Shown: piece by piece, positions 13,034-24,827 of the stretch
How the letters are laid out: every line of letters starts with the position of its first letter
Numbering within the stretch: the first letter of the stretch is position 1
Origin: Symbiodinium natans
Lineage: Eukaryota > Sar > Dinophyceae > Suessiales > Symbiodiniaceae
NCBI GenBank assembly: GCA_905221605.1
Contig: CAJNDS010002750.1
Coordinates: forward strand, 124,001 to 188,000
Length of the DNA: 64,000 nt
Reading direction: 5' to 3'
Position numbers and translations under genes: made by a program
The notes under the pieces: model-generated
Database searches by the model: none
What the model was told of the DNA's origin: nothing
Seen by the model: the letters and a program-made list of their open reading frames with translations, nothing else

Positions 13034-13545
13034 TCACTTCTTGCGGTGGTGTGTCTGAAGAATTTTCTTCTGCAGCAGGTTCAATCTCTCCATGTGCTGC
13101 TTCAGCTGCTGAAGAGCTTCGGCCTTAGATTCAACTTGTGGTGTGAAAAGGAAGGAATAGGGAGTGCCAGAGGGGAGCTTCTCAAAGCAAGATGGCCTCA
13201 AACGCTCCATTCCCTCCCAAACAGGGCTCAAGCTCGTGAATTTTGCTGAGGCCTGCGCCTGGTTTGGCCGAGACTCGGCATACATACTGCACATCCTCAG
13301 TCTTCAACGCTCTGTTCCACAATTCCAAACGGAACCACAGGAGTCACAAGAGAACTTTCACGAGCATCTCGACAATTCGTGACTTTACCTGAAAACCTGC
13401 AGGCACTGTCTCCAACTTTCACGCCGTGTGGCTGCAAAATCGAAGAAAGGTGAGCCATAGCGGTGATCTGGTGCGGCAGGACATCGAGACCTGGAGCTTG
13501 CAAAGCCAAGATGGCCAAGTGCTTGAGGAAACTCCGGTCATCCAC
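13034..13545 (-). CDS. 3' end of a coiled-coil protein gene (two exons)
   Basis: The last exon (about 13,034-13,137, ending in TGA) reads VESKAEALQQLKQHMERLNL followed by LQKKILQTHHRKK. This heptad-like pattern of Leu/Met with charged residues predicts a short coiled coil with a basic tail. Upstream, about 13,389-13,543 encodes a helical segment with FLKHLAILALQAPGLDVL and HQITAMAHLSSILQPHGV, followed by a canonical GTAAAG donor. The two may belong to one gene, with an intron between, but frame continuity was not proven. The upstream segment loosely resembles the helical repeats of organellar RNA-binding proteins, which is only a guess. Neither piece identifies a function. Confidence 0.4.
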
Positions 13546-14778
13546 TCACACATTGAAGAAGCAAATCAGAAGACCCATCACAAGATGGTTCGTGCAGTGT
13601 GCAAGGTTGCAACATGGCCCAAGCTCTGCACACAGCGCAAATCCCACTGTCGCACCGCATGCTTGCACCTGAGTGGAAAGCAAGGAACCTCAACTTGTTG
13701 GCTGTTGGCTACACTCAGCTGGCCTTTTGGCGAGCTTCTGCGAGCTTATGCCCTATGCCTCTCAGGCTATGCGAGGGCCAAGGTGCATAAATTGTGAGGT
13801 CCATGGGACCTGCGGTGATGCGCTCACCGCATCATGACTAGCACTTGAGCTGGAAATTAGCGGCCAATCTTGTGCTGCAAGCTGCCACAAGGCAAAATCT
13901 TGTTCCGAACCTTGGGCCGATTCATGGACCTAAACGCCTTAGATGGGGATGCTACTGTATGAGAGGGCAGATCACAGCAGATCCGCAGAGCAGATCCCCG
14001 ATGTCTCAAGTCCAATACAAGTCCCCCATAACGTCCCTCTGAAGTCTGAAGTGACGTGTTTTGGCGCATGCTTGCTCCGATTCCATCTGTGGAACAGCAG
14101 GCCTTGGTGTCGGCAGGCATCTTAGACTGGGTCATATTGGGTCATCAGAGGCTAGTAGTGCCAGCACCTCTCCTCACAGCCTGCGTTGAAAATCGCTACA
14201 AACTGCTGGAAACATGCGAGGCGAGCAGTTCGACTCTGGCACCCTTTCCTGTACATTTCAGAGGCCGCATCTCTTCAAAGGTGTGAGGCAAGAGCAAGGC
14301 ATGCATGGAGTCTGACAGGGTTTGACCTGATGCGTTGGGATCTCACCAAGTATTGAGCAGCGTGCATGTTTGGAACGTTCGGAATGAGAGTTCACAGGTC
14401 ATTGAGGTCTTTGAACCCTTGTCGGAGGCACCCTCGTCCTCAGGCAAACCTTCCCATCCTTCTTAGCTTGCTTTCTATTCCTTCCTACGTTCGACTGTTG
14501 TGTATCGTTTGTAAGAATCCAAGTAAAAGATGGCGATTGCAGTATCTCGTCGTCGCCCCTGCTAGCCAACGTGCGCTTAGTGGCAAGGTTTGCTGCCATG
14601 AAAAGCTGTGTACATGCGCAACCTGTCTATGCAAAGCAGGAAGCAGACAGCATGAACACAGTTCGCAAGAGAAGGTGTGTTCCGCACATCCCCTACTGGT
14701 GGCACGTCCACACTGGTCCGCTTCCATGTCCTTGATAACCGACAGTCACGCGCACTTGATCACAATGTTCTCCGGTGC

Positions 14779-15213
<435 letters not shown>

Positions 15214-15726
15214 ATGACACTGGTCCGATGTAGCACGCTTTACCTTTAACAGCAGCTGCTGTCACGAAAATTGCAGCGAGCGGGTTCACAAGAAACAAGT
15301 GCACCGCTCAAGTTGAGTTCCCAATGCTTGACATTGACAACACGCCAGGGCGAGCTGTGGAAGGTCATGCCTGCCAGATCACGCACATCTAACAAAGCTA
15401 AAACTTGTGCTCGCATCCCAAATCCCTGCCAGCCTTTTGCTTCTTCTCAGGGCTTTCATGGCGGCTCGCCGAGGGGCTGAAGCTAGGCGGCTGCCCTGAA
15501 GTTAAGTGGCCAGCAATCTCGCCTTAGGCTCTTCAAAGGATCTGCAACTCAAGGAACCATGGGTTCGGAGCAAGTAGGGTAGAAGACTTACGTACTCCGG
15601 CAAGAGATCACGATGCAATCAAATGATCGCTGAAGATCAGTCTGAACTCGCACGACCAGACTTACATGCTTCGGCCCTCGGCTCGTGGCACGTCTCACGT
15701 ACATTACTGTCGCCTGCGTTCTGGGT

Positions 15727-15862
15727 CCTACGTAGGACGTGCGACATCCGAACACTTCTGGGTCCTCGTCAGTGTACTTCACCTGGCCTTGCCGATGCTG
15801 CATGTAAGCCAAGGGGCGAATCTTGTCGGCAGGGGCTCCAATTAAACTGGAGTTGAGACCAC
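15727..15862 (-). CDS. Exon-like segment, unknown protein
   Basis: The minus strand reads IGAPADKIRPLAYMQHRQGQ followed by VKYTDEDPEVFG. The composition is protein-like and markedly better than the other frames. There is no recognised family and splice limits are uncertain, so it is recorded as a possible single exon. Confidence 0.25.
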
Positions 15863-17085
15863 GCCGCCTCAGCAGTGAAAGTTGTATATACAGGAGCACG
15901 ATCGAAAAGTTTCGAAAACTCATAGAACATTGCGGTCATCATTCTGTGCAGCGAAACTAGCTCTAAGCGCGACACGGTGTGTCCGCAGCAGGATATTGGG
16001 TTGGAGTCCTGCCAGGAAACGTACTGCACACTCCTCTCTCCAATGTCAGGATCGCAAGACTCTTGCGATGATGTGCATCTTGAGTATCTTGGTCAAACTC
16101 TCATCCCGATGCATCTGCACCCATCCACGGAAAGTCGTGCATGTTCAGGCGTCTCAACAAAATCATGCGACACAATGTCAGCTCAACTCAGACTTGCCCG
16201 GGGTCTTGGTCGCAACCTTCCCTCTCTGCGGTGAATCCGTCCTTGGCCCGAGGGGAAGCTCTGAAGCCAGCAAGCTTGTATTGAGCGTATTTCGTACGCT
16301 CTCCTAAGAAACGGACTATCATAGCCTCGGAAGAATCTCGCTGCGGATGACGGCAGAAAGGCAACTTCCATGGGAAGCGAGCAAATACCGTCAACACCAG
16401 ACAAGGCTTCATTAAACAGCTTCGCAGCACAAACGTCCTAAACCAAAAGCCCCTGAAGGATGCATGAAGCCTCGTGAAGTCACGAACGCCGAAGGTTGAA
16501 GCCAAGATGCTCAGGCCGGCTTTCCTTAGTGACAACATGGAGACATCTTCCAACTTGCACAGGGCCTCGAAAGGCCAAAATCATGATACAGGCCCGCATG
16601 CATCTGCCATTTCCAAGCCCAGCGTTGTGTCACATTCGCCGTCTCTTGAGTCTGCTTTTTTCGGCTTTCCCAGATATGGGCGACTCTAACGTGAGGTGAT
16701 GCTAACAACATGTAATCACTCCCAGTGATGCTTGAAACTTCATCGCCGTGCTGTCACCTCAGTGGCAGCGCTATGGCCATCCGAAGGTCTGCAGTACTGC
16801 GGCGAAGGCGATCTCTAGGTTCCATGCCTGAGCAGGAGCTTCTTACAAAATACATGCAAAGACATCGTGAGTGTCATGCAAGCAGGCTAGAGCCGGCCTG
16901 AGTCGGCGAGGGTGCCTTCAGCACCCAATGGTGGGATGCTTGATGGCCCTTGTTCAGGAGGCTGGGCCTGCTGGAATGGCATCTCGGAACTGCGTAGAAA
17001 TTCCATGGAATTGAAAGAGAACTGTCTGAGAGGCTGAGTGGCAATTTGAAGTTCCTGTCACCCACACGGCTAGCGGACCGGAAAT

Positions 17086-17679
17086 TCAACCATCACAGGC
17101 TAGACTGTCCTGCACAGGATTCTGCGTTTCAGCTTCGTTCTGAGCACGAGGACTTGGAAGACTTGCTGCTGCGCTGCATGGCTCTGCTTCAGCGGCAGAC
17201 TGTGCTGACTGCGTCGACGGGCTGGGCACGTCTTCAGAGGCTGCAGGCACGGTTCTGGCCCCCTCCTCTGCCACCACTATGCTGCCGACCGGCGTTGGTT
17301 CATTTAGCAGAGGTGCTCTTTGTGCAGCTTGCCCTGATGGGTCTGCAGCTTGATCAGATGGCGCAACTAGCCGAGCTGGCTCAGCTTGCTTAGCTTGCTC
17401 AGCTGGCTGAGCTGGCTGAGTTGGCTCGGCTTGCTCGGCTTGCTCGGCTTGCTCAGCTTGCTCGCTTTCAGCTGGTTCAGCTTGCTGGGCTTCAGCTGGC
17501 TCAGATGACTCTGTTTGCTCATCTTGAGTCTCCTCTTCAGCATCTTCATGCAGAGCGTCAACCGAAGGAGAGGACTGCGAGCTGCTGGAAAGTCGCTGGA
17601 CGGAAGGCTTCTCGCTGGAGCCTTCTCCTGCACTGAGTGCAACGGGCAGCATTGGACCTATAGTTGTCGCACGGTGCAC
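17086..17679 (-). CDS. Gln/Ala/Glu-rich low-complexity exon
   Basis: An open frame of up to 197 residues on the minus strand. Its centre (about 17,360-17,480) is a run of Glu-Gln-Ala-type repeats (QAEQAEQAEQAEP-like), flanked by Ser/Pro/Glu-rich sequence and ending in a stop. Much of it comes from a 9-bp-period DNA repeat (gctcggctt), so part of the openness is structural. It could be a disordered linker or acidic tail of a larger protein. No domain or start was identified; the first codon of the frame is only the first available start. Confidence 0.35.
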   Translation of the reverse strand: MHRATTIGPMLPVALSAGEGSSEKPSVQRLSSSSQSSPSVDALHEDAEEETQDEQTESSEPAEAQQAEPAESEQAEQAEQAEQAEPTQPAQPAEQAKQAEPARLVAPSDQAADPSGQAAQRAPLLNEPTPVGSIVVAEEGARTVPAASEDVPSPSTQSAQSAAEAEPCSAAASLPSPRAQNEAETQNPVQDSLACDG

Positions 17680-17889
17680 AGTCTGTCGTTACGGGTCCAA
17701 GCATGGCATCATTGGGGACCCTATAGCTCCTGCGACATCTCCCGCACTATGTGAAGAGAGAAGTTCTTGCGTTTGCATGCGGAAGACTTCCTTCGACAAG
17801 AACACAGAAGAAAAGGCTGGCAATGGCTGACAAAGAAAAGCTCCCCGTGTACCATCCATGGCACCGGCACGGCACATCACGGCAACACC

Positions 17890-18025
17890 CTGACACAAAG
17901 CATTCAGCAACCATGTAAGCAAGATGTTTGCTTGGTTAGGCTGGGGAAGGTCTTCAAAAATGATCCTGGCTTTGATTGGCCCACAATGCAGGCAAGTTAC
18001 GGTTGTGTTGCCAAGCTCCAATGGC
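17890..18025 (-). CDS. Exon-like segment with CxxC, unknown protein
   Basis: The minus strand reads PLELGNTTVTCLHCGPIKAR then IIFEDLPQPNQANILLTWLL, bounded by a gtgag/G acceptor and a CAG/GG end. A CLHC motif could bind metal, but only one pair is present. The gene it belongs to is not recognised; the Gln/Ala/Glu-rich exon at 17.1-17.7 kb lies downstream on the same strand and could be part of it. Confidence 0.3.
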
Positions 18026-21000
18026 CTCACAACATGTACTGAGACACCTTTCGCTTCTCCTCCTTTAGCTCCTCGTGTTCCCCGTCTTCTTTCGCCCCCT
18101 CGTCCGCTCCCCTCCTCTCCCCTCCTCTCCCTGCTCTCCCTCTCCTGTCCGAGATGTCCGAGAGATTCGACATCATTCGCTTCCAGTGGGCCGGCTCTGG
18201 CTCCTTGAGTGACAGGAGGGGAGGGACAGCAAGTCCAGTCTTCGTACAAAAGCTAGGGCACTGCTGGAGCGTTATCATGTGGGCAGTAATGGGAAGGACC
18301 CGGGGGAGGGAGGGAGGGAGAGGGATGTGGTGAGAGCGTCAGAAGCATAGCCCCCTCCTCATCCGGCTGCTCGGTGGAAATCCTTCGGGCAGTCAGCATG
18401 ACAGCCACCACAGCAAGCAAGCACCAACATTAACATTTTGATCCGCACAGCCAATGTTACGATTCTTGTAGTTGCAACGCTTATCAGTTCAAGACCATGC
18501 TACGTGGTCAAAGAGCACTGCCTGCTCGTTTCTGTGTTTGATCCTGCTTGCTGCAGAACGCAAAAAACAAGCAAGGCTTAAACGCTTGAAGCTTGTGCAG
18601 GTAATTCCGAAGGGTCCTGAAGATCTGGACCCCCGACCGTTTCACGATGGGCTCATGCTCAGCCAGTAAAAAGGCGTCCTGCGCCTGAGGCTAGGCTGCA
18701 GACATCTGTAGTAGCTTCGTAGCATTTGAAACAGGATTGCCGAGGTCAGAGGCAGGCCTTGGCCTTACCACGCCGCCGGTAAAGGACCGCGAAGCCAAAG
18801 GCTACGAGAGACAGCAACCCGGCCCAGCGCAGCCGAAGGGGACTGGGCGGACTGGGACAGGAGCAGAGGGACATGGACATGAAGCTCCATGAGTCTGTCA
18901 TAGTCTGTCACCTGCTTCTACATCGAACCGAGATGCAGTTATGGACAAGAGGATTACTTGAAATTGCACAAGAGATTTCAACCTCCGCGCAGACCCGACG
19001 CACGGCCGGCCAACCTGGATGTTTCCTGCTCGGACTGGTTCGGCTCGTGTGCGGACAAGTGCAGCTGCTCCTGAAAACTTACACGCGCCACAGAGTGGGA
19101 AGAGTAGGGGGATGGATGGTGCTAGCTTCAGCTACTTGTATCACTACGGCAAGTGCACAACTCTGCTCTCAGCACGTCGACTTGCACCAACTCTAAGCTT
19201 CAGCTAAGCTTCAGCAACCTCTGCGGCCTCCTCGCCTAGTCCCGTTGCCAAGCCTTCAAGCCGAGCCTTCAAGGAAAGACAGGGAAAGCGAAAGCCGGCA
19301 AAAGGAATTGCTGCAATCGCAAATGCCCACGAAATACGAGTCGGTCTGCAACATCGGTTCCGTTCATCATGCCTATTTCATCCTATCCCTTTACTGCGCA
19401 AGAGTCCAGGTCGGCCTGGCGCTTTCCTCTCGATTCCGTGTTGAAACAAACTCGTACTGCAAGCGGATGACTACGTACTTGTAGGTCTATTTATTGCTCA
19501 CCACTCGCCTTCGAAAAGAATGCCCAGACAGCAGCCGCAAGGGTCACCTTCGTGAAGTTAAGCACCAGGTCAGGTGAAAGTTGGGTGCACATCATGTATC
19601 GTGTCGCACACAGCTTCCCTCTGCATGGCACAAAGCGCCATCCCCAACCACCCCTTGCTGTCGTCATCTCTCTGCCATCCCGTGCACTCTCCGACCATGA
19701 AGCAGATCCACTGCCGAACGTTCCGGCTGCTCAAGGCTTGTGATGACACGCAGGTCGCAGCTTTAAAAGGAATAGTGGAAAGTGCATAGCTTGGGAAAGC
19801 AACCACAGGCAACAGCAATGTTCCTCGCATCGCGTGAGGCCCCCACACTCGGAGGAATAACTTTTACACACTTCCGCAAATGTCCTGAACAAGGCAGGGC
19901 AGTTTTGCTTGCGGACAAATGTTGATCACCATAGACGCCTGCTGCCTTCCTACAGCAACGCCGAATCGCAAGAACTAAGATGACGCCTGGTCAGCTGGCC
20001 TGTGCTGAAGTTTGCCAGGCGCAAAACTGCACTCAACCCATCACAACATATCACAACTCCATCAAAACAAAAAACAAAAACGACCCAAACTGAGGCACTG
20101 AGGCATGACACATTCAGGCCCCAAACAGTAACAAACTAAAGCCCCAATTGCAGAACACCCTGACAATAAACGCAGAAGCTCTGGAAACTCCTTGAACTTC
20201 CTGAGATGCCCAACCAGTGTCCTGGAGCTTTGACCGGCGCAGGCGGTGCTTCCACAATAAACAGGGAGCCGGTCAGAACATCCACCTAAGATCAGCGTTG
20301 CACGGCGATGGCCCAACTGCGTGGCCTAGACATAGCCCTCATGCACTCTATGACTCTGTGTCATGTTGTACAGGTGTTGTACACCTTTGTACAAATTCTC
20401 TGGCACCACCGGTCTACTGATATGGCCTCGGCGGCCTCGCCGGCTATCTGCAGTTCACCTTCAAGTCGCTCAGTTGTCTCGTGCCGCACCCTCATATCTG
20501 CCAAAGACCCTCTGGCAACTTCAACACTTCAACACCACTGTGCCACACTCTGTGCAAACATGTGCAAACTGCTCAAGCATGCCTGCAGCCACGCCGAGTA
20601 AAGCAGCCTCGGCACATTCAAGGTGGCAGAGATGCTGTCCAGTCACCCTGAACCACGAGTGACTCCTAAACCCACACCGAATGGAGTGCTGCCATCCGCA
20701 AAAAACGAAGTTCAAAGACAACTTTTGCAGCCTTTGCAATCCACAAAGCCTCATGAGTCAACTCATGAGAAATAATCCCTCAACCTTCAGTCCTGCGCTT
20801 TAAGGCCTTAGCCCGCCCAGCCTGTACCAAAGTCCTTGAAGGTGAGAGACCCTTTCAACTCGAAGCCCCCCCCCCCCCCCCCGCCCTCCCGAACCCCAAC
20901 CTCACTGAATCAGCCGGGGAGTTGTTAGGCCATACCCCCGCATGAGACAAACAATACTCGCGCCGGCCTGACAAAGAAAAAACCCCAAACCCGTGGCCTC

Positions 21001-21434
21001 CATCCCAACAAAACTCTTTTGGTCCCCCAGATTGTGGCAAACCAGTAGTTTGCGAGCAAGTGTTCAGGCGAGTTTCAGGACCGGTTGGTTCGGACGCCAC
21101 ATTGGCTTTGAAAGCAGAGATCGTGCCATCCCCAAACTGATACGTCCACCATACACGTTGTCACAGGGGTGACGTCCGATTCGGAAACTAAATTGGTGTA
21201 ATTCAGTCGCCAGAATTCAGGAACAGGTGGAATTCCGGAACCGTGTCGCGGACCGCGCGGGGCAATTCGGGAACTGCGAAGCACCAATTCGGGAACCGAG
21301 ACGGAACAATTCAGGTGCCACAGAAGGCATTCGTAGAGGGCGTGGATCTGACTTGGTGCATTGCCGCCACGCCGTCGAAGACGGATGTCTGGATAGGTAT
21401 GTCAAGTAGAAACACCTTCTACATTCAATTCGGA
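18026..21434. other. No gene supported
   Basis: A CT/GA-rich run (about 18,055-18,150) and a C homopolymer (about 20,866-20,882) are present. Reading frames are short. The sequence 21,196-21,330 contains several imperfect copies of aattc-gga-c-g motifs, probably an old short-period repeat. Confidence 0.4.
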
Positions 21435-21520
21435 GAATCCCTAAACAACCCTAAAAAACCCTAACCCCCCTAAGCCCTAAACCCTCAACCCCAAACCGTA
21501 AACGCTAAACCCCAAAAGGA
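21435..21520. repeat. Degenerate interstitial CCCTAAA tract
   Basis: Several imperfect copies of the CCCTAAA-type heptamer occur in succession. Similar tracts lie at about 5,246-5,345, 41,107-41,215 and 48,045-48,095. This heptamer (TTTAGGG) is the telomere repeat reported for plants and several dinoflagellates. Confidence 0.7.
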
Positions 21521-22179
21521 GATGTTGGGCGGCGAGCCCGAAACCCTTGCAGGAGATGTGGCGGTCTGGGTTAGGTTTGGGGAATCGGGAAACTTTAGGG
21601 GTCAGGGCCGTGAGGACAGGGATCATGGCACCTTAGGGTTCTGACAGCTATGAAAAGATTCCGGGTCACCAGGAGGACATAGGTCCTCAGAGTCCATGAA
21701 CTGTGCTCACATGGTTCCGGAATTCCATTGCGTCCTCTTGGTGTCAGCCCCCGGTGCCTGTATTGTGCCCCGCATTTCCTGAATTTTGTGTCAGAACTGC
21801 AGGGGCTGTTCCTGACCACAGTTGTGTGCAAAGAAAGCCGCTTGATGCGAATCAACTGAAACATTGCTGCCATAGCTGATCTTGATGCCGAGGAGCAAGT
21901 AGAACAGCCACCATTTGCAGGGCTGACAGCTACTGTGCTTGTAGGCTTGATTGAGCCAAGCTACAGGAACCGAATGAAGCTTGAATAATATTTCATGGAA
22001 ACACGATGAAACAAGAGATGCTTGTCACACGACTCTATATATGAATGTATTTATACCTCATGGAACAAGACTTGTGAATGTGTGCATTCAAACCGTCGGT
22101 TCGCCTATGTAGGGCTTGAAGTACTCGCGCTCACGACGTTCGTTTTGTTCCTGGCAAGTGAGAACTCTGGTTGGAAGCT

Positions 22180-22480
22180 CCTGCGGCAACCCCATGAGCA
22201 GAAAGACCACTCCTTGTCCCTTGACAATTTTGCAGCTTCTGCCGCTTTCGACGCTGCTTTGGCAGTTGATGCGGGAGCTGCGCTCGAAGCTGCATTTTCT
22301 GCTCCTTCCAGCACCTTTTCGTTGGGCATGGCAACCTGCATCGCAGGGGTGACTGTGGTCATGGACCATGGCAACTACATAACTACACTCCTTGTTTCTG
22401 TTGACTAACATCATGAAGTCTGACGCTGCCTGAGGTGAGGCAGGTGGCTTTGGTTTTGCCTTTGGAGCTTCCGTGGCTTC
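22180..22480 (-). CDS. Ala/Lys-rich exons, unknown protein
   Basis: Two consecutive minus-strand segments look coding. The first (about 22,430-22,480) reads ATEAPKAKPKPPASPQ before a CAG/GC donor. The second starts at 22,335 after tgcag/G and reads VAMPNEKVLEGAENAASSAA, followed by an Ala/Lys-rich helix and a GA or later donor. Such Pro/Ala/Lys-rich sequence suggests a disordered linker. No domain identifies the protein. Confidence 0.3.
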
Positions 22481-22774
22481 TCTGGCTTCTGGCCTGTCGC
22501 AGAGAACCACCCGTGACCAGCACTCAAAAAACACCAAAGCACAGAGGTCGGCCTTCGCTCTTTCTTCTTTGGGGCCGGAACTTCGACGACTTCAAAGCAG
22601 CCAAGACGTAAGCTGGCGCGAAAGATTCACGGCGGTGCACATGCATGCTGGATCTGGTGATGCTTCCGATTCGCAAGAACATCAATGCACTGAGCCGCTG
22701 AGAAACAAATTCCGGCCGGCTGCTGCCCCCCCCCACCCCGCAGGTGCGGGCTCGGGTGGGGTGTGGATGCGGGT

Positions 22775-23043
22775 GTGAATGTGTGTTGTGTGCATGTGCA
22801 TGTCTATAATATGCGTACATGTATGTGAGTGTACGTGTGTACGTGTGTACGTGTGTACGTGTGTACGTGTGTACGTGTGTACGTGTGTACGTGTGTACGT
22901 GTGTACGTGTGTACGTGTGTACGTGCGTACGCGTGTATGTGTGTATGTGTGTATGTGTGTATGTGCGTATGCATGTTGTATGTATGTATGTATGTATGTA
23001 TGTATGTATGTATGTATGTATGTATGTATACAGATATATAATG

Positions 23044-23086
<43 letters not shown>

Positions 23087-23089
23087 CGT

Positions 23090-23184
<95 letters not shown>

Positions 23185-23185
23185 T
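22775..23185. repeat. Compound microsatellite block
   Basis: In order: a (GTGTACGT)n tract (about 22,830-22,925), (TATG)n (about 22,978-23,028), (TA)n (about 23,041-23,068), a short (GT)n, and (TCTGCG)n (about 23,093-23,180). Long frames here (poly-Arg, Val-Cys-Thr) are artefacts of the repeat. Confidence 0.97.
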
Positions 23186-24827
23186 TTCCGGTGTGCGTGA
23201 CCACCATGAAAGATGGCTCCTACAACTAAAGCCTGTTCAAACTTCGTTGCATGTTCAAACTTCGTTGCAATTCAGCAAAGGGGATGGGACGTGTCAAGGG
23301 GCGCCTTGACACACACCTTCGATTCCAAAGTTTGCGATCGTCTGTGCTGCTTAAGAAGCTGTGCCACTGGCCATGTTTGTATCTCGGGCTTTGGCTTCAG
23401 GGCGTCAAGACTTAGTTAGTGAACAGATGCAAGACAAGGCCCCTGCTCTTCTGGCTCAGCGGACACTGCCGACTGTGCAGCACGCACACCTTTGCCACGA
23501 GTGCCCACGACTGCTTACAAATCAAGCTAATCTGACATGAACGACACGGCATCCATTGCAATGCCTCTTGGCCTCCAGCTTTTGTTCAGCTGGCCAGAAG
23601 CTGGGACAGGCAGAACGTCACCTTCGGCCAGCCATCCAACATGGAAAGATGTCGGACACGACATCAGTAGACAAAGTGAGCCACGAAGCTTTATTCACAT
23701 CCTTGCAGCTACTGGCAGGATTTACGAGTACCATTGTCAAAGTCATGAGCTTCCAAGGTGCTGAAGCTCGTCTTGCGACGCTTGGCGCCTGACTGGTCAG
23801 GGAACGAAAGAACTACCTTCTGCCGGTGACACGGTCCCTGAACTGTTTCTCGAGTCTCTAAAATCTCTTAAGCTGAAGGTTTCAAAGCCTGAGCCAAAGG
23901 CTGGGCTCTTCGAAGCTGCCCATCACGCATACCGCTGACCTTGATGTCCTCCGACACCGGTGCTCATGGTGCACAAAAAATTTGCGAACCTGTTGTCAGT
24001 TCAGCTCGGCCTTGCGCTGACTTACATGGCTTTTCACAGCACTTCCGGCTGCCGGGTGGCCATGGCATTATTCCACACAAGAACCCTTTAGAACCAAACG
24101 TCTGAAGCGTCAGCGACCTAATTGCGAATCTTGCATCAGTGCAAACATTGACAACGAATGTGCAGCTGTACGTCAGTTGCAGCTCTACTGCCTGAAGTGA
24201 GTCAAGCTGGAACGGCAAGAGATGAAACCACCGAGCCTACTTCCTGGTTGAAGCGCTAACTGCAAGGTACCGCACTTGCCTCGCTCTATGCCAACTCCCA
24301 AGACTGAGTGTTCCTGACAGCAACATCAATCAAGTGCTGCATGGTGCCGTACCGCGCTTGCAGCTGAAGCTGCTTTGCGAGAACTTTCGTTGGGCGTCAT
24401 GTGTGTGTGATTCTGAGCAGCAGTGGTCTGGCTATTCTTTTGTCTTGGCTTGTCAACTCCTCCCTGAGAGTGCAGCGCAGCATCACAGTGGTTGGCCGGT
24501 GGAAAACACAGACACATGTTGACGAAAATCTTGATGCACATCTGGGTGCCAGCAGGGTACCAGTTGGGGATCGTCTGCCAAAAGTTGACGCATTGCGTCT
24601 GACTTGGCAAACAAGCTCCAGCACTGGCACCGTTTCACCCAAATGCGTGTGGTCGAGCATCACACTCGAAGGGACCCGGGTAAAAATCAGTGCGGCTAGG
24701 ATTGGTGCTACAAGTCCGTCATCTGAGGATGATAATTTGATAATCTTAGCATATCCTAACACTACGGTTCGCCCTCTTGCACTGAGGCTAGAAGCACAGT
24801 ATCAGCAAAGTTGCCCTGACAATTCCT
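23186..24827. other. No gene supported downstream of DGAT2 copy 1
   Basis: A plus-strand frame at 23,556-23,792 and another at 24,401-24,853 are open but show no motif. The latter overlaps the last DGAT2 exon in antisense. Part of this stretch is presumably the 3' untranslated region of the DGAT2 gene. Confidence 0.4.

Noticed and set aside
22524-23309. Long frames with poly-Arg, His-Thr or Val-Cys-Thr repeats on both strands
   Set aside because: Artefacts of the compound microsatellite; no coding signal outside the repeat.
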